This document shows positions 8,844 to 18,864 of a stretch of DNA of 35,471 nucleotides, piece after piece. This DNA comes from an uncultured Thiotrichales bacterium. GTDB taxonomy: Bacteria; Pseudomonadota; Gammaproteobacteria; CAIRSR01. The DNA lies in the NCBI GenBank assembly GCA_903824965.1, contig CAIJYR010000225.1, positions 1 to 35,471 on the forward strand. Direction: 5' to 3'. Numbering within the stretch: position 1 is the stretch's first letter; every line of letters starts with the position of its first letter. Made by a program: the position numbers and the translations under genes. Below the pieces are notes generated by a model. That model saw nothing but the letters and a program-made list of their open reading frames with translations, searched no databases and had not been told where the DNA came from.

Positions 8844-8928
8844 GCGAAAGTGGCGGAATCGGTAGACGCGCTGGTTTTAGGTGCCAGTGGGGGAACCCGT
8901 GAGAGTTCGAGTCTCTCCTTTCGCACCA
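8844..8928 (+). tRNA. tRNA-Leu (anticodon UAG)
   Basis: The acceptor arm GCGAAAG (8844-8850) pairs with CTTTCGC (8918-8924), followed by discriminator A and an encoded CCA (8926-8928). The long variable arm typical of tRNA-Leu is present and the T-loop reads GTTCGAGTC. The anticodon loop gives TAG, which reads CUN codons. A TATAAT box at 8827-8832 lies 12 bp upstream, consistent with its own promoter. Confidence 0.96.
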
Positions 8929-8985
8929 AATTGTTCTCTCGCCTGTCCCGGATGCCACCGGAGGGCACGTCATTGAGGTACAACG

Positions 8986-10269
8986 ATGCAGGTTTCAGCA
9001 GAGACCACCCAGGGCCTGGAGCGCCGCGTCACGATCACCCTCTCCGCGAAAGACATCGCACAGGAGATGCAGAGTCGCCTTAGGTCGTTGGCGCAAACCA
9101 CACGGATTGCAGGATTTAGGCCCGGCAAAGTCCCTCCTGCCCTGATCCAACAGCGTTTCGGTGCACAAGTACGCAACGATGTGGTGGGCGAGTTGCTGAG
9201 ATCCTCCTTGTCCAAACAGTTGACGGAGCAGCGGTGGCGCTTGGCCAACAGCCCACAGTTTGAGCCGATCCCAACAGGTGACAACGCTGGGGGGGGCGAC
9301 ATTTGTTATGCAGCAACCTTTGAGATTTATCCTGAGGTGCAGTTGCTCCCCATGGAGGACGTGATCATCCAGCAACCCGTCGTTCAGATCGCTGAGTCGG
9401 ACGTGGATGCCATGGTGGAACATCTCCGCCGTCAACGCCAACGCTGGAACAAGACCGATGCCCCCGCCGCCTTGGACGATCGCGTAGAAATCGATTTTAC
9501 GGGTACCTTGGCCGACGGTGTTCCATTCGAGGGAGGTACGGGCACGCAGGTTTTGGTGGTCTTGGGTGCAGGGAAGTTCATCGGTGCCTTTGAGGAACAG
9601 CTCGTGGGTGCACTGCCAGGCGAAACCCGCACGGTAGAGGTCACGTTCCCCGCAGAGTACCACCACGCAGAGCTGGCGGGACAAGACGCACAGTTCGTGG
9701 TGGTCGTCAAATCGGTCGAAAACGGACAGCTGCCGGAATTGGACGAGGCATTCATCCGTTCGCTTGGCGTGGCGGAGGGAACGGTAGAGGTACTGCGCCA
9801 AGAGATTCATCGCAATATCGAACGGGACTGTGCAGGCAAAATCAAAGAATTGCTCAAAACCCAAGTGTTGGATTGGCTGTACCGAGAGCACCCCTTGGAA
9901 GTGCCGAATGGCTTGCTCGGGGAAGAAATGACCTCATTGCGTAACAGCGGCATCCCAGAGGAAGCCCTAGAAGAACGTGCCCGCCGCCATGTTGCGCTGG
10001 GTATTCTCCTAGGGGAAGTCGTTCAACGTCAGCGCATCAAGGCGGATCACGAACGGATACGCGCCTACATTGCGGCTGCCGCCGAGGAGTACGAAGACCC
10101 CGATCAAGTGGCACGCTGGATTGCCTCTGAACCCAAACGAGTGCAAGAAATCGAGGCGTTGGTCATCGAGGACATGGCAGTAGAGTGGGTTTTGAAGCAA
10201 GTCCAGTTGGCACCAAGTCCTGTTCCATTGAGTGACTTGGTCAACCTCACACGCACCAACCACGCCTAG
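8986..10269 (+). CDS. tig: Trigger factor, ribosome-associated chaperone and prolyl isomerase
   Basis: Trigger factor binds the ribosome exit tunnel and shields nascent chains. The 427-aa product has the normal length. The N-terminal ribosome-binding domain carries the signature [17 protein letters not shown] (about 44-60), matching the family GFRxGKxP loop. A central FKBP-type isomerase domain (about 150-245, with [14 protein letters not shown]) is followed by the long helical C-terminal chaperone domain. Start is the ATG at 8986, preceded by GAGG. It heads the conserved tig-clpP-clpX-lon-hupB-ppiD cluster and ends 13 bp before clpP. Confidence 0.97.
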   Translation: MQVSAETTQGLERRVTITLSAKDIAQEMQSRLRSLAQTTRIAGFRPGKVPPALIQQRFGAQVRNDVVGELLRSSLSKQLTEQRWRLANSPQFEPIPTGDNAGGGDICYAATFEIYPEVQLLPMEDVIIQQPVVQIAESDVDAMVEHLRRQRQRWNKTDAPAALDDRVEIDFTGTLADGVPFEGGTGTQVLVVLGAGKFIGAFEEQLVGALPGETRTVEVTFPAEYHHAELAGQDAQFVVVVKSVENGQLPELDEAFIRSLGVAEGTVEVLRQEIHRNIERDCAGKIKELLKTQVLDWLYREHPLEVPNGLLGEEMTSLRNSGIPEEALEERARRHVALGILLGEVVQRQRIKADHERIRAYIAAAAEEYEDPDQVARWIASEPKRVQEIEALVIEDMAVEWVLKQVQLAPSPVPLSDLVNLTRTNHA

Positions 10270-10282
10270 GGGACACGCAAAC

Positions 10283-10939
10283 ATGGTCGAAAGGCACCGT
10301 AGTGCGGGTGGCAGCGCCACAGAGATCACTGGCCTCAATTTAGTGCCCATCGTCATTGAGCAGTCTGCTCGCGGCGAACGGGCCTACGATATTTATTCAC
10401 GACTCCTCAAGGAGCGGGTTATTTTTTTGGTTGGCCCCGTCGAAGACTATACCGCCAACCTGGTGGTGGCCCAACTGCTCTTCTTAGAGTCCGAGAACCC
10501 TGATAAAGACATTCATTTTTATATCAATTCTCCAGGAGGATCGGTAAGTGCAGGATTGGCTATTTACGATACCATGCAATTCATCAAGCCCGATGTGAGC
10601 ACCCTTTGTATTGGTCAAGCGGCTAGCATGGGGGCATTGCTGTTGGCGGGAGGCGCTGCCGGGAAACGCCATTGTCTACCCCATTCGCGGATGATGATTC
10701 ATCAGCCGTTGGGCGGTTTCCATGGGCAGGCAACCGACATTGATATCCATGCGCGTGAGATATTGCTGATCCGTGACAAACTGAACCAGATCCTGGTCAA
10801 ACACACGGGTCAACCGATAGAGCGGATCCAGCAAGATACCGATCGTGACAATTTCATGGGGCCGGAAGCAGCCGTTGAGTACGGCCTTGTCGATGATGTT
10901 CTCACCCAACGGGTTGCCGTGACACCCGCAAAAGCGTAG
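10283..10939 (+). CDS. clpP: ATP-dependent Clp protease proteolytic subunit
   Basis: ClpP is the serine peptidase core that works with ClpA and ClpX. The ATG at 10283 is preceded by AGGGGAC and gives 218 aa; an upstream in-frame start at 10232 lies inside tig and is less likely. The catalytic triad is visible: S115 in QAASMGA, H140 in MMIHQP and D189 in DRDNF. The N-terminus before [20 protein letters not shown] is a short propeptide. It is unusually far from clpX (292 bp), because a structured element sits in between. Confidence 0.97.
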   Translation: MVERHRSAGGSATEITGLNLVPIVIEQSARGERAYDIYSRLLKERVIFLVGPVEDYTANLVVAQLLFLESENPDKDIHFYINSPGGSVSAGLAIYDTMQFIKPDVSTLCIGQAASMGALLLAGGAAGKRHCLPHSRMMIHQPLGGFHGQATDIDIHAREILLIRDKLNQILVKHTGQPIERIQQDTDRDNFMGPEAAVEYGLVDDVLTQRVAVTPAKA

Positions 10940-10991
10940 TCCATTGTTCTGCCTGTTTTTCGCAGCAGGAGGATGGGGTCAATCGCGACGT

Positions 10992-11105
10992 GTCAATCCC
11001 CGCCTAAAGGCGGAGGCTTGTGAAAATAAGCCTGGGATTGACCAGCCTGCGTCCGAACACTCGTCGGACTGCATTCATGAGCGGCGGAGTATTGCCCCTT
11101 CAAGG
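10992..11105 (+). ncRNA. Short structured element resembling the 5-prime part of an IscB-type omega RNA (HEARO-like)
   Basis: GTCAATCCC (10992-11000) pairs perfectly with GGGATTGAC (11034-11042). This encloses the hairpins CGCC/GGCG (TAAA loop) and GGCTT/AAGCC (11015-11032). A further hairpin GTCCGA/TCGGAC (11051-11069) follows. The longer element at 15135 has the same layout, with several stem positions changed in both arms. The end is set at the small CCCTT/AGGG hairpin near 11096-11105 and is approximate. From memory it resembles the HEARO/omega RNA family; an IS200/IS605 end is the alternative. Transcription from the tig-clpP promoter is plausible. Confidence 0.5.
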
Positions 11106-11176
11106 GTAAGGGCGGTAAGGGCGCTGCCTCAGCGTCTGGCGCTTGTTTGCAAGGGGACTGACCGACCCTGTAGGGC

Positions 11177-11218
11177 GCAGATTGAAGCAAGCAGATTGAA
11201 GCAAGCAGATTGAAACAA
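11177..11218 (+). repeat. Three tandem 14-bp repeats before clpX
   Basis: The unit GCAGATTGAAGCAA occurs at 11177, 11191 and 11205 (the last with one change). The array ends just before the clpX ribosome-binding site GGAGAG (11221-11226), so copy number would alter leader length only. Confidence 0.85.
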
Positions 11219-11231
11219 GCGGAGAGATTCG

Positions 11232-12503
11232 ATGGGTAACAGACATGGGCGAGAAGATATGAACAAGCTGCTCTATTGCTCGTTCTGTGGTAAGAGCCAG
11301 CATGAGGTACGTAAGCTCATCGCGGGGCCGTCGGTTTTTATCTGTGATGAGTGCGTCGATTTGTGCAATGAGATCATTCGCGAGGAAGTGCAAGAGAAAG
11401 CGAACGCGATCAAAAATCGTCACTTGCCAACTCCCCGTGAGATCCGTCACACGCTGGACGATTATGTGATCGGCCAAGAGCACGCCAAAAAGGTGTTGGC
11501 GGTTGCCGTGTATAACCACTATAAGCGTTTAGAGGTCGGTCACAAGAAAGATGACGTCGAACTGTCCAAGAGCAATATTTTGCTGATTGGGCCTACCGGC
11601 TGTGGCAAAACCCTCTTGGCGGAAACGCTGGCGCGGTTGCTGAACGTCCCCTTCGCCATCGCGGACGCGACCACGTTGACCGAGGCTGGCTACGTTGGAG
11701 AAGATGTCGAAAATATTATCCAGAAATTGCTCCAAAAATGTGATTACGATGTCGAAAAAGCGCAGACGGGTATTATCTACATCGATGAGATCGACAAAAT
11801 TTCGCGCAAGTCAGACAACCCTTCGATTACGCGGGACGTCTCAGGCGAGGGTGTGCAACAGGCATTGCTCAAGCTCATCGAGGGAACGATTGCGTCGATT
11901 CCCCCTCAGGGAGGGCGCAAGCATCCCCAGCAAGAGTTTTTGCAGGTGAACACCAGCAACATTTTGTTCATTTGTGGGGGTGCCTTCGCAGGGTTGGACA
12001 AGGTGATCCGAGCACGCACCGAAAAGAGTGGCATCGGGTTCTCTGCCGACGTGCGCAGCAAAGACAACCGTAAGGGCATGAGTGAACTGATGGCGGAGAC
12101 AGAACCCGAGGATCTCATTCGCTATGGTCTGATCCCTGAGTTTGTCGGCCGCTTGCCGATCCTCGCGACCCTAGACGAGTTGGACGAGGCCGCTCTCATC
12201 CGCATCCTGACCGAGCCAAAGAATGCCGTCACGAAGCAGTACCAGCGTATGTTCAGCATGGATGGCTGTGATCTAGAATTTCGTGGCGAGGCCCTCAATG
12301 CTGTGGCACGCAAAGCCATGGATCGAAAAACAGGTGCACGAGGCTTACGTTCCATCTTGGAACACGTCCTCCTCGACACCATGTATGATCTACCTTCCTT
12401 GGATTCTGTCACCAAAGTGGTGGTGGAGGAATCAGTCATCACAGGAAATGGGAAGCCTTTATTGATTTACGAGGGTGTCGAGCAACGCGCCGCCTCCGAT
12501 TGA
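11232..12503 (+). CDS. clpX: ATP-dependent Clp protease ATP-binding subunit ClpX
   Basis: ClpX is the AAA+ unfoldase that recognises tagged substrates and translocates them into ClpP. The 423-aa product starts at an ATG with GGAGAG 5 nt upstream, and its N-terminus aligns in length with the E. coli protein. It has the four-Cys zinc-binding domain (CSFCGKS...CDECVDLC, about 16-43), Walker A GPTGCGKT (about 119-126), Walker [11 protein letters not shown] and the ClpP-docking IGF loop in SGIGFSADV. The C-terminal small AAA subdomain is complete. Its last 29 bases overlap an alternative GTG start of lon. Confidence 0.98.
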   Translation: MGNRHGREDMNKLLYCSFCGKSQHEVRKLIAGPSVFICDECVDLCNEIIREEVQEKANAIKNRHLPTPREIRHTLDDYVIGQEHAKKVLAVAVYNHYKRLEVGHKKDDVELSKSNILLIGPTGCGKTLLAETLARLLNVPFAIADATTLTEAGYVGEDVENIIQKLLQKCDYDVEKAQTGIIYIDEIDKISRKSDNPSITRDVSGEGVQQALLKLIEGTIASIPPQGGRKHPQQEFLQVNTSNILFICGGAFAGLDKVIRARTEKSGIGFSADVRSKDNRKGMSELMAETEPEDLIRYGLIPEFVGRLPILATLDELDEAALIRILTEPKNAVTKQYQRMFSMDGCDLEFRGEALNAVARKAMDRKTGARGLRSILEHVLLDTMYDLPSLDSVTKVVVEESVITGNGKPLLIYEGVEQRAASD

Positions 12504-12525
12504 CGAGATTCCGAGGGTTCCGACA

Positions 12526-14961
12526 ATGTCACAGAATGACGAAGAGTCAACGCTTCCCGTACCTGTCCAGAACTTGGTAGTCCCTGTCCTGCCGCTGCGG
12601 GACGTGGTGGTCTACCCGCACATGGTCATCCCGCTGTTTGTCGGGCGTGAGAAGTCCATTCGGGCACTGGCTGCGGGCATGGAAGCAGGCAAGCAGATTC
12701 TCTTGGTGGCTCAGAAAAGTGCTGCCATGGATGAGCCACAGATCGAAGACATTTATCGGGTCGGCACCCTTTCTTCGATTCTACAGCTCCTCAAGCTCCC
12801 GGACGGGACGGTGAAGGTGTTGGTAGAAGGCGCACGCCGTGCCCAGATCCTGCAATTTGTACGCAACGAGGAGTTTTTCTCGGCCCAAGTGGGGCTGTTT
12901 AATACGGTTACCATTGACGAGCGAGAATCCGAGGTACTGACCCGTTCGCTGTTGTCGCAATTTGATCAGTATGTAAAGCTCAATAAGCGTGTACCGCCTG
13001 AGATTTTATCTTCCTTGGCGGGTATTGATGATCCGGGCCGTTTGGCGGATACCGTGGCGGCGCACATGTCGCTCAAAATTGAGGAAAAGCAGAATATTTT
13101 AGAAATTGACGATGAGCGTGCCCGTTTGGAGCACCTCATTGGCTTGCTCGAATCGGAGATCGATCTACTGCAGGTGGAGAAGCGCATTCGAGGTCGGGTC
13201 AAGCGCCAGATGGAAAAAAGTCAGCGCGAGTATTACCTGAACGAACAAATGAAAGCGATCCAGAAGGAACTGGGCGAGATGGAAGACGCGCCGAATGAGG
13301 CCGAAGAACTCGCACGCAAGATTGAAAAAGCAGGCATGCCCAAAGAAGCCAAGGCCAAGGCGACTGCAGAACTGAACAAGCTCAAGATGATGGCACCGAT
13401 GTCTGCAGAGGCGACGGTGGTGCGCAACTACATTGATTGGCTGGTCAATGTGCCGTGGAAAAAACGCAGCAAAGTCAGCCATGACCTGGCAGAGGCAGAA
13501 AAAATCTTAGAGGTCGATCACTATGGCCTGGAAAAGGTCAAAGAACGCATCTTAGAATATTTGGCCGTCCAACAGCGTGTACGCAAGCTCAAAGGGCCTG
13601 TGTTGTGTTTGGTGGGGCCGCCGGGTGTAGGCAAGACCTCCTTGGGTCAGTCCATCGCACGTGCGACCAACCGTCAGTTTGTACGGATGTCGTTGGGTGG
13701 GGTACGTGATGAGGCCGAGATCCGTGGGCATCGGCGCACCTACATTGGATCGATGCCAGGGAAGATTATCCAGAAGCTCTCCAAAATCGGCACACGGAAT
13801 CCGTTGTTTCTTCTGGATGAAGTGGACAAAATGTCCATGGACTTTAGGGGCGATCCGTCTTCTGCGTTACTAGAGGTACTCGATCCAGAACAGAACCACA
13901 CGTTCAACGATCATTATTTAGAGGTCGACTACGATCTGTCCGATGTGATGTTCGTGGCAACCGCCAATACCCTGAACATTCCCCCTCCGCTATTGGATCG
14001 CATGGAGGTTATCCGGTTGCCCGGGTATACGGAAGACGAGAAAATCAATATTGCTCTCCGTTATCTGCTGCCCAAACAAATGAAAGCCAATGGGATACGT
14101 GCCAAAGAATTGTCGATCAACGAAGGCGCGTTGCGCGACATTGTGCGGTACTATACACGTGAGGCGGGTGTCAGAAACCTGGAACGTGAAATCTCAAAAA
14201 TCTGTCGCAAAGTCGTGAAAGAACATGTCCTGCGTAACCAAGACAAAAAGGCGCTGGTCAGTCCGCGCAATCTAGAAAAGTTCTTGGAGGTGAAGCGATT
14301 CCGTTATGGTCGCGCCGAAGAGAACAACCAAGTGGGACAAGTGACAGGTCTTGCGTGGACAGAAGTGGGAGGGGAATTGCTGACCATCGAGACTGCGGTG
14401 GTGCCGGGCAAGGGCCAGCTCACGATCACGGGCCAGATCGGGGATGTGATGCAGGAATCGGTACAAGCTGCGATGAGTGTCGTTCGGAGCCGATCCCAGA
14501 GTCTTGGCCTCGATGCGGAGTTTTACCAAAAGCACGATATCCATGTGCATGTCCCTGAAGGGGCAACCCACAAGGACGGCCCCAGTGCTGGGGTGGGCAT
14601 GTGCACCGCGCTTGTGTCTGCGCTGACGGGCATTCCGGTACGAGCCAATGTAGCGATGACCGGCGAAATTACGTTGCGGGGTCGTGTGTTGCCCATCGGG
14701 GGTCTCAAAGAGAAGCTGCTTGCGGCGCACCGAGGTGGCATTGAGGTTGTGCTCATTCCCGAAGAGAACGTTCGGGATTTGATGGAAATCCCAGCCAACA
14801 TCAAGCAAAATTTGGACATCCGGCCTGTGCGTTGGATTGATGAGGTTTTGGAAATGGCCCTAGAACGACTTCCTGAGCCGCGTCCCCCAGAGGAAGCGGC
14901 CATTGTGGTTGCGGCAGACAAAGTGCCCGCCCCAGAGACCTCTGCTGTTCGTCCTCATTAA
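12526..14961 (+). CDS. lon: Lon ATP-dependent serine protease
   Basis: Lon degrades misfolded and regulatory proteins in the cytosol. From the ATG at 12526, which has GAGGG at good spacing, it encodes 811 aa. A GTG at 12475 inside clpX would add 17 residues and cannot be excluded. The N-terminal substrate domain ([20 protein letters not shown]) and coiled-coil middle lead into an AAA+ module with Walker A GPPGVGKT (364-371) and Walker [10 protein letters not shown]. The C-terminal protease domain has the Ser-Lys dyad S687 (GPSAG) and K730 (GLKEK). This is the LonA type. Confidence 0.98.
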   Translation: MSQNDEESTLPVPVQNLVVPVLPLRDVVVYPHMVIPLFVGREKSIRALAAGMEAGKQILLVAQKSAAMDEPQIEDIYRVGTLSSILQLLKLPDGTVKVLVEGARRAQILQFVRNEEFFSAQVGLFNTVTIDERESEVLTRSLLSQFDQYVKLNKRVPPEILSSLAGIDDPGRLADTVAAHMSLKIEEKQNILEIDDERARLEHLIGLLESEIDLLQVEKRIRGRVKRQMEKSQREYYLNEQMKAIQKELGEMEDAPNEAEELARKIEKAGMPKEAKAKATAELNKLKMMAPMSAEATVVRNYIDWLVNVPWKKRSKVSHDLAEAEKILEVDHYGLEKVKERILEYLAVQQRVRKLKGPVLCLVGPPGVGKTSLGQSIARATNRQFVRMSLGGVRDEAEIRGHRRTYIGSMPGKIIQKLSKIGTRNPLFLLDEVDKMSMDFRGDPSSALLEVLDPEQNHTFNDHYLEVDYDLSDVMFVATANTLNIPPPLLDRMEVIRLPGYTEDEKINIALRYLLPKQMKANGIRAKELSINEGALRDIVRYYTREAGVRNLEREISKICRKVVKEHVLRNQDKKALVSPRNLEKFLEVKRFRYGRAEENNQVGQVTGLAWTEVGGELLTIETAVVPGKGQLTITGQIGDVMQESVQAAMSVVRSRSQSLGLDAEFYQKHDIHVHVPEGATHKDGPSAGVGMCTALVSALTGIPVRANVAMTGEITLRGRVLPIGGLKEKLLAAHRGGIEVVLIPEENVRDLMEIPANIKQNLDIRPVRWIDEVLEMALERLPEPRPPEEAAIVVAADKVPAPETSAVRPH

Positions 14962-14991
14962 GGATTTTGGACGGTTTTGAGCGCCCTGTCC

Positions 14992-15021
14992 TTGACACAG
15001 GTTTTCAGTAGTTGGTATAAG
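14992..15021 (+). promoter_or_regulatory. Probable sigma70 promoter of hupB and the structured element
   Basis: TTGACA (14992-14997) and TATAAG (15016-15021) are separated by 18 bp, starting 31 bp after the lon stop. It is the only strong promoter-like pair I see between lon and hupB. Downstream are a hairpin CCTAC/GTAGG (about 15034-15051) and the structured element, so the hupB leader would be about 480 nt. Confidence 0.6.
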
Positions 15022-15134
15022 ACTTACCGAGCAACCTACATCGCCCACGTAGGTGGGTGGCGGGTTTGGTTTGCTCTTGATAAATTGTGCTCCGCCATGC
15101 GCTGGGAGTCCGGTGCTCCTTCAAGGGGATAAAT

Positions 15135-15490
15135 GTCAACCACCCCCGCCGCCTAAAGGCGGGGGCTTGTGAAAGCAAGCCTGGGGTTGACCAGCCTTAG
15201 TCCGGTTGCGAGCAATCGGACTACGTTGCAACGAAGTACAAGACTCATCCTGGGGCGCTTCCTCAACTCCAGGCTCTGAAAGCAGCAGATGCAGACATGC
15301 GACGGGTACGCACGAAACGATCTGTCGCGAGGTTCGCAAGAACCAAAGCTGCGTTGCAACAGTGGCGAGGGGAGCCACACTGCAAGGTGTGCGTCACTAG
15401 GCCCGTAAGGGCTGACAGCCGGGAAAGACCGGCACCTGACACTGACGGTTGCCCAAAACCGTCTCCTTTATATCCCAGCCCTTCAGGGCG
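15135..15490 (+). ncRNA. Structured RNA element, candidate IscB-type omega RNA (HEARO-like), no nuclease nearby
   Basis: An outer stem GTCAACC (15135-15141) / GGTTGAC (15185-15191) encloses CGCC/GGCG with a TAAA loop and GGCTTG/CAAGCC. Then follow AGTCCGGTTG/CAATCGGACT (15199-15222), GGTTC/GAACC (15331-15344), GTGGC/GCCAC (15362-15378), GCCC/GGGC (15401-15412), GCCGG/CCGGC (15418-15433) and GACGGTT/AACCGTC (15444-15463). A terminal GCCC-TTCA-GGGC hairpin (15478-15489) closes the element. Two copies of GTTGCAAC (15225 and 15353) can pair over a distance. Total length and architecture fit my memory of HEARO/omega RNA, whose guide is the 5-prime flank. It ends about 20 bp before hupB. No IscB, TnpA or TnpB gene is in the window. 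Confidence 0.6.
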
Positions 15491-15510
15491 GAGTTTCTCG
15501 GAGACTATTG

Positions 15511-15783
15511 ATGAACAAATCAGAACTGATCGATAAAGTGGCCGAGAAGGCAGATATTTCCAAGGCATCAGCGGGGCGTGCGGTAGATGCTTTTGTGGAG
15601 GCGGTAGCGGAGTCTTTGGAGGGCGGTGATGGCGTTACTCTGATCGGATTTGGTACTTTTTCCGTGCGTGAACGCGCCAGTCGCCCAGGCCGCAATCCAC
15701 GGACAGGTGCCATGCTGGAGATCAAAGCCAGCAAAACGGTTGGATTTAAGCCTGGTAAAACGCTTAAAGAACGGTTAAAATAG
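15511..15783 (+). CDS. hupB: DNA-binding protein HU
   Basis: HU is the small histone-like dimer that bends DNA and compacts the nucleoid. The 90-aa product has the usual length and the signature arm [20 protein letters not shown] (about 47-66). The ATG at 15511 is preceded by CGGAG (15499-15503); a TTG one codon earlier is less likely. In this cluster the position after lon is typical of hupB. Its stop is only 11 bp before tRNA-Val, so the tRNA may be read from the same transcript. Confidence 0.96.
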   Translation: MNKSELIDKVAEKADISKASAGRAVDAFVEAVAESLEGGDGVTLIGFGTFSVRERASRPGRNPRTGAMLEIKASKTVGFKPGKTLKERLK

Positions 15784-15794
15784 TTCTTTCGTCG

Positions 15795-15867
15795 GGGTGC
15801 TTAGCTCAGCCGGGAGAGCGTCGCCCTTACAAGGCGAATGTCGGGGGTTCGAACCCCTCAGCACCCA
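15795..15867 (+). tRNA. tRNA-Val (anticodon UAC)
   Basis: GGGTGCT (15795-15801) pairs with AGCACCC (15860-15866), with discriminator A at 15867. The anticodon stem CGCC/GGCG frames TAC at 15828-15830. The T-arm GGGGGTTCGAACCCC is intact. The following bases are TTG, so CCA is not encoded, unlike in the other two tRNAs of this window. Confidence 0.95.
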
Positions 15868-15933
15868 TTGATGCTTTGTGAAGAGGTTGTGAAGAGGTTG
15901 TGAAGAGTAAATTGTGAATGGGGTACAGATTGG

Positions 15934-15963
15934 TTGTAGTGTTGGTCTGCTTGCGTGTATACT
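15934..15963 (+). promoter_or_regulatory. Candidate promoter of tRNA-Asp
   Basis: TTGTAG (15934-15939) and TATACT (15958-15963) are 18 bp apart, about 30 bp upstream of the mature tRNA. The -10 is good and the -35 moderate. Just upstream is a short direct duplication of GTGAAGAGGTT (about 15878-15900). Confidence 0.5.
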
Positions 15964-15993
15964 GTCCCCATCACGAAACGATTATAACGATTT

Positions 15994-16070
15994 GGAGTGG
16001 TAGTTCAGTTGGTTAGAATACCGGCCTGTCACGTCGGGGGTCGCGGGTTCGAGTCCCGTCCACTCCGCCA
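15994..16070 (+). tRNA. tRNA-Asp (anticodon GUC)
   Basis: GGAGTGG (15994-16000) pairs with CCACTCC (16060-16066), followed by discriminator G and encoded CCA. The anticodon loop CTGTCAC contains GTC, and the T-arm is GCGGGTTCGAGTCCCGT. A tRNA-Val/tRNA-Asp pair between hupB and ppiD is also seen in other gammaproteobacteria. Confidence 0.97.
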
Positions 16071-16097
16071 TTGTTTGGTTGTTGTAGTTGCCTTGAG

Positions 16098-16132
16098 AAA
16101 AGGGCGCGTCTCAATCAGGGAGCGCCCTTTTT
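16098..16132 (+). terminator. Rho-independent terminator after tRNA-Asp
   Basis: AAAAGGGCGC (16098-16107) pairs with GCGCCCTTTTT (16122-16132) around a 14-nt loop, and the descending arm runs straight into T residues. It separates the tRNA transcript from ppiD. Confidence 0.8.
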
Positions 16133-16190
16133 GTTGTGGATCCCGTCCCCCTGCCGTTTTGTTCAGCCCCCCCGTTGTCCCTATACGACC

Positions 16191-18101
16191 ATGCTCACTT
16201 CCATTCGCGAACGCGCCCAAGGTTGGATTGCTTGGATCATTATCGGTCTCATTATTTTTGTCTTTGCTGTATGGGGCATCGAAAGCTTTTTCACGCCCAA
16301 CCCAAACGTACCGGTGCTCACTGTGGGCGATACGGAGGTGGGGCTTCGAGAGTTTCAAGCGGCCTACCAAGAACAACGCGATCACCTGCGATCCGTGTTG
16401 GGGAGTGAACCAGAACGGGTTGGCTTCAGCGAAGAACGTATTAAACAACAAGTGGTGGACAATTTGATCGAACGCATTGTCCTCGCAAATACAGCACGCA
16501 GTGTGGACATGCGGATTGGGGATGCTACCCTTGCAGCCCAGATTGATGCCTTTGGTGCGTTTCAGGTCAACGGACATTTTTCAAAAGACCGCTATGAACA
16601 AGTGCTCCGCAATCAGGGGATGACGCCCGCCGGGTTTGAGCAAAAGATGCGCGGGAGCTTGTTGTTGCAACAGTTCTACAGTGGTGTGACCGATACCGCT
16701 TTCATCACCCCGAAACGGCTAGATGATTATCTGCGACTGGAAGGCCAAACACGTGATCTGGCCTACATCGTGCTTCCTGCGGCACATTTCCTAGAGAAAG
16801 CCGTGGTCTCCGACGAAGAGGTGCAACACTACTATGGAGAGCACGGAGACGCATACCAAACCTCCGAACAGGTCAGCATTGCCTATGTGGAGCTGTCTGC
16901 GGCTGCGTTGGCCCCCGGCATTGCGGTCACGGACGCAGATCTCCAAACTTATTACCAGGAAAACCGTGCCAATTACCGCCAAGCAGAAAGGCGACGTGCC
17001 AGCCATCTTTTGATCACCCTCGATGAAAAAGCAGACGCAGCAACTGTGGCCGCTGCAGAAGCCAAAGTTGCGGATTTGCGTCGTCAGATCCTGGGCGGTG
17101 CCCCTTTTGAGGAGATTGCCCGCGCCAATTCCCAAGATCCAGGGTCTGCCTCTCAAGGCGGGGATCTCGGTTTCTTTGGACGTGGTGCCATGGTAAAACC
17201 CTTTGAGGATGCGGTCTTTTCCATGAAGGAAGGGGAGATCAGTGAACCCGTCCACAGTTCGTTTGGGATACACCTCATCAAGCTTACGGGGATTGAACCG
17301 ACGCACGATCAATCGTTTGAGGAAGCACGTGCGCAGGTGACGCAAGAACTGCGCCGCACCCGGGCTGAAAAGCTGTTTTTTGACCGTTCCGATCCGCTGG
17401 CCAACCTTGCTTATGAGCACCCGGACAGCCTCGATCCAACGGCCACCCAACTAGGCCTCACGATACAACATGCGGGGCCTTTTGCTCGTACAGGGGGCGA
17501 GGGCATTGCAGCAGAATCCAAAGTCACTGCATCCGCCTTTAGCGAAGATGTGCTGGCCCGAGGCAATAACAGCGAACCCATCGAACTGACGGGCAACCGC
17601 TTGGTGGTTTTGCGTGTGACAAATCACCAACCAATTCGCCGACAGTCCCTAGAGGAAGTGCGTGGAACGATCACGGCAACCCTGCGTCAAGAAAAGGCTC
17701 AACAGATGGCAAAGGCGGAGGGTGAGGGTTTTGTGAAGGATCTCCGTGCTGGCACAGATCCTGTCTTGCTCTCAGAAAAGGCCACCTTTCATTGGAAGCG
17801 CGTGGGCTTTGTGAATCGAAAGGCCTCTGAACCAGCGCACGAAGTGCTGTCCGCTGCTTTTCAGTTGTCGCAGCCGACCGACCAAAAGCCCGTGTATGAG
17901 GGTCTGGTGTTACCAAACGGAGATTTTGCGATCATGGAAGTATTGGGCATCAAAGAGGGCGATCCGGCTGCTGCTTCCGCCACCACACGGGAGGATGCAC
18001 GACGCCAGTTGATCAAAGCCGATGGGGAACAGGCATTTACAACCCTCGTCAAAGATCTCAAGGCCCACACCAATACGGTCGTGCATCCAGAACGGTTCTG
18101 A
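16191..18101 (+). CDS. ppiD: PpiD-like periplasmic folding chaperone anchored in the inner membrane
   Basis: PpiD sits at the SecYEG exit and helps newly secreted proteins fold. The ATG at 16191 gives 636 aa, close to E. coli PpiD (623 aa). The frame extends 40 codons upstream through the tRNA and terminator, which cannot be coding. One N-terminal membrane helix (about 12-30, [19 protein letters not shown]) is followed by a SurA-like chaperone region. A single parvulin domain lies about 265-365 (RRASHLLI..., [31 protein letters not shown]). The C-terminal third is a diverged second lobe. The context after hupB supports the name. Confidence 0.92.
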   Translation: MLTSIRERAQGWIAWIIIGLIIFVFAVWGIESFFTPNPNVPVLTVGDTEVGLREFQAAYQEQRDHLRSVLGSEPERVGFSEERIKQQVVDNLIERIVLANTARSVDMRIGDATLAAQIDAFGAFQVNGHFSKDRYEQVLRNQGMTPAGFEQKMRGSLLLQQFYSGVTDTAFITPKRLDDYLRLEGQTRDLAYIVLPAAHFLEKAVVSDEEVQHYYGEHGDAYQTSEQVSIAYVELSAAALAPGIAVTDADLQTYYQENRANYRQAERRRASHLLITLDEKADAATVAAAEAKVADLRRQILGGAPFEEIARANSQDPGSASQGGDLGFFGRGAMVKPFEDAVFSMKEGEISEPVHSSFGIHLIKLTGIEPTHDQSFEEARAQVTQELRRTRAEKLFFDRSDPLANLAYEHPDSLDPTATQLGLTIQHAGPFARTGGEGIAAESKVTASAFSEDVLARGNNSEPIELTGNRLVVLRVTNHQPIRRQSLEEVRGTITATLRQEKAQQMAKAEGEGFVKDLRAGTDPVLLSEKATFHWKRVGFVNRKASEPAHEVLSAAFQLSQPTDQKPVYEGLVLPNGDFAIMEVLGIKEGDPAAASATTREDARRQLIKADGEQAFTTLVKDLKAHTNTVVHPERF

Positions 18102-18117
18102 TTTGGCGGAGACACTG

Positions 18118-18864
18118 ATGAGGATTCTCCTCAGCAATGATGATGGGTACCAGGCTCCGGGTCTGCGCTGTTTGGCCAAAGCCATGGGCGAAATCGGCAC
18201 GGTGGTCGTGGTTGCACCCGAACGAGATCGGAGCGGTGCGAGCAGTTCACTCACATTGGATGCACCTGTTCGGGTCGTACAGAGCGAAAAGGGTTTCTAC
18301 CGCGTTGAGGGAACGCCGACGGACTGTGTTCACCTGGCTGTGACGGGTCTCTTGGAGGACGAACCGGACATGGTTGTGTCCGGGATCAATGCGGGTGCCA
18401 ACCTGGGCGATGATGTGATCTATTCAGGCACTGTTGCTGCGGCGATAGAGGGTCGTTTTTTGGGTTTGCCATCGATTGCGGTTTCGCTTGCCCACCTGGA
18501 GGGCGAACACTATGAAACCGCCGCGATCGTTGCACGCATGTTGGTTACGCGACTCCAAGCGGATCCGCTGCCAGCAGACACCATTCTCAATGTGAATGTT
18601 CCTGATCTGCCGTGGGCTCGCGTGGTCGGTTTTCAAGCGACGCGACTGGGGGGCCGCCATAAGGCAGAACCCATGATTCGTTCGACTGACCCGCGTGGTC
18701 GCGCCCTGTATTGGATAGGCGCGGCAGGCCCCGAACAAGATGCGGGTCCCGGTACCGATTTCTACGCCATTCGGCAGCACTGTGTTTCCGTAACACCGCT
18801 GCATATTGACTTGACACGCCATACGGCCGTCGATCGGGTATCGGGCTGGCTCAAGGGGTTGTAA
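18118..18864 (+). CDS. surE: 5'/3'-nucleotidase SurE
   Basis: SurE is a metal-dependent phosphatase acting on nucleoside monophosphates and short polyphosphates. The 248-aa product starts at an ATG preceded by GGAG (18107-18110). The metal site is visible in [15 protein letters not shown] (D8, D9), [10 protein letters not shown] (about 37-46) and [19 protein letters not shown] (about 87-105). It lies 16 bp after ppiD and 15 bp before nlpD. The pcm gene often found between surE and nlpD is absent here. Confidence 0.96.
   Translation: MRILLSNDDGYQAPGLRCLAKAMGEIGTVVVVAPERDRSGASSSLTLDAPVRVVQSEKGFYRVEGTPTDCVHLAVTGLLEDEPDMVVSGINAGANLGDDVIYSGTVAAAIEGRFLGLPSIAVSLAHLEGEHYETAAIVARMLVTRLQADPLPADTILNVNVPDLPWARVVGFQATRLGGRHKAEPMIRSTDPRGRALYWIGAAGPEQDAGPGTDFYAIRQHCVSVTPLHIDLTRHTAVDRVSGWLKGL

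Noticed and set aside
10944-11213. 89-aa frame between clpP and clpX
   Set aside because: It crosses the structured element and the tandem repeats; no protein-like conservation.
15136-15400. Several short frames on both strands between lon and hupB
   Set aside because: They lie in the hairpin-rich element, better explained as structured RNA.
16029-16577. 182-aa minus-strand frame across tRNA-Asp and the ppiD start
   Set aside because: It contains the antisense of a tRNA and a terminator.
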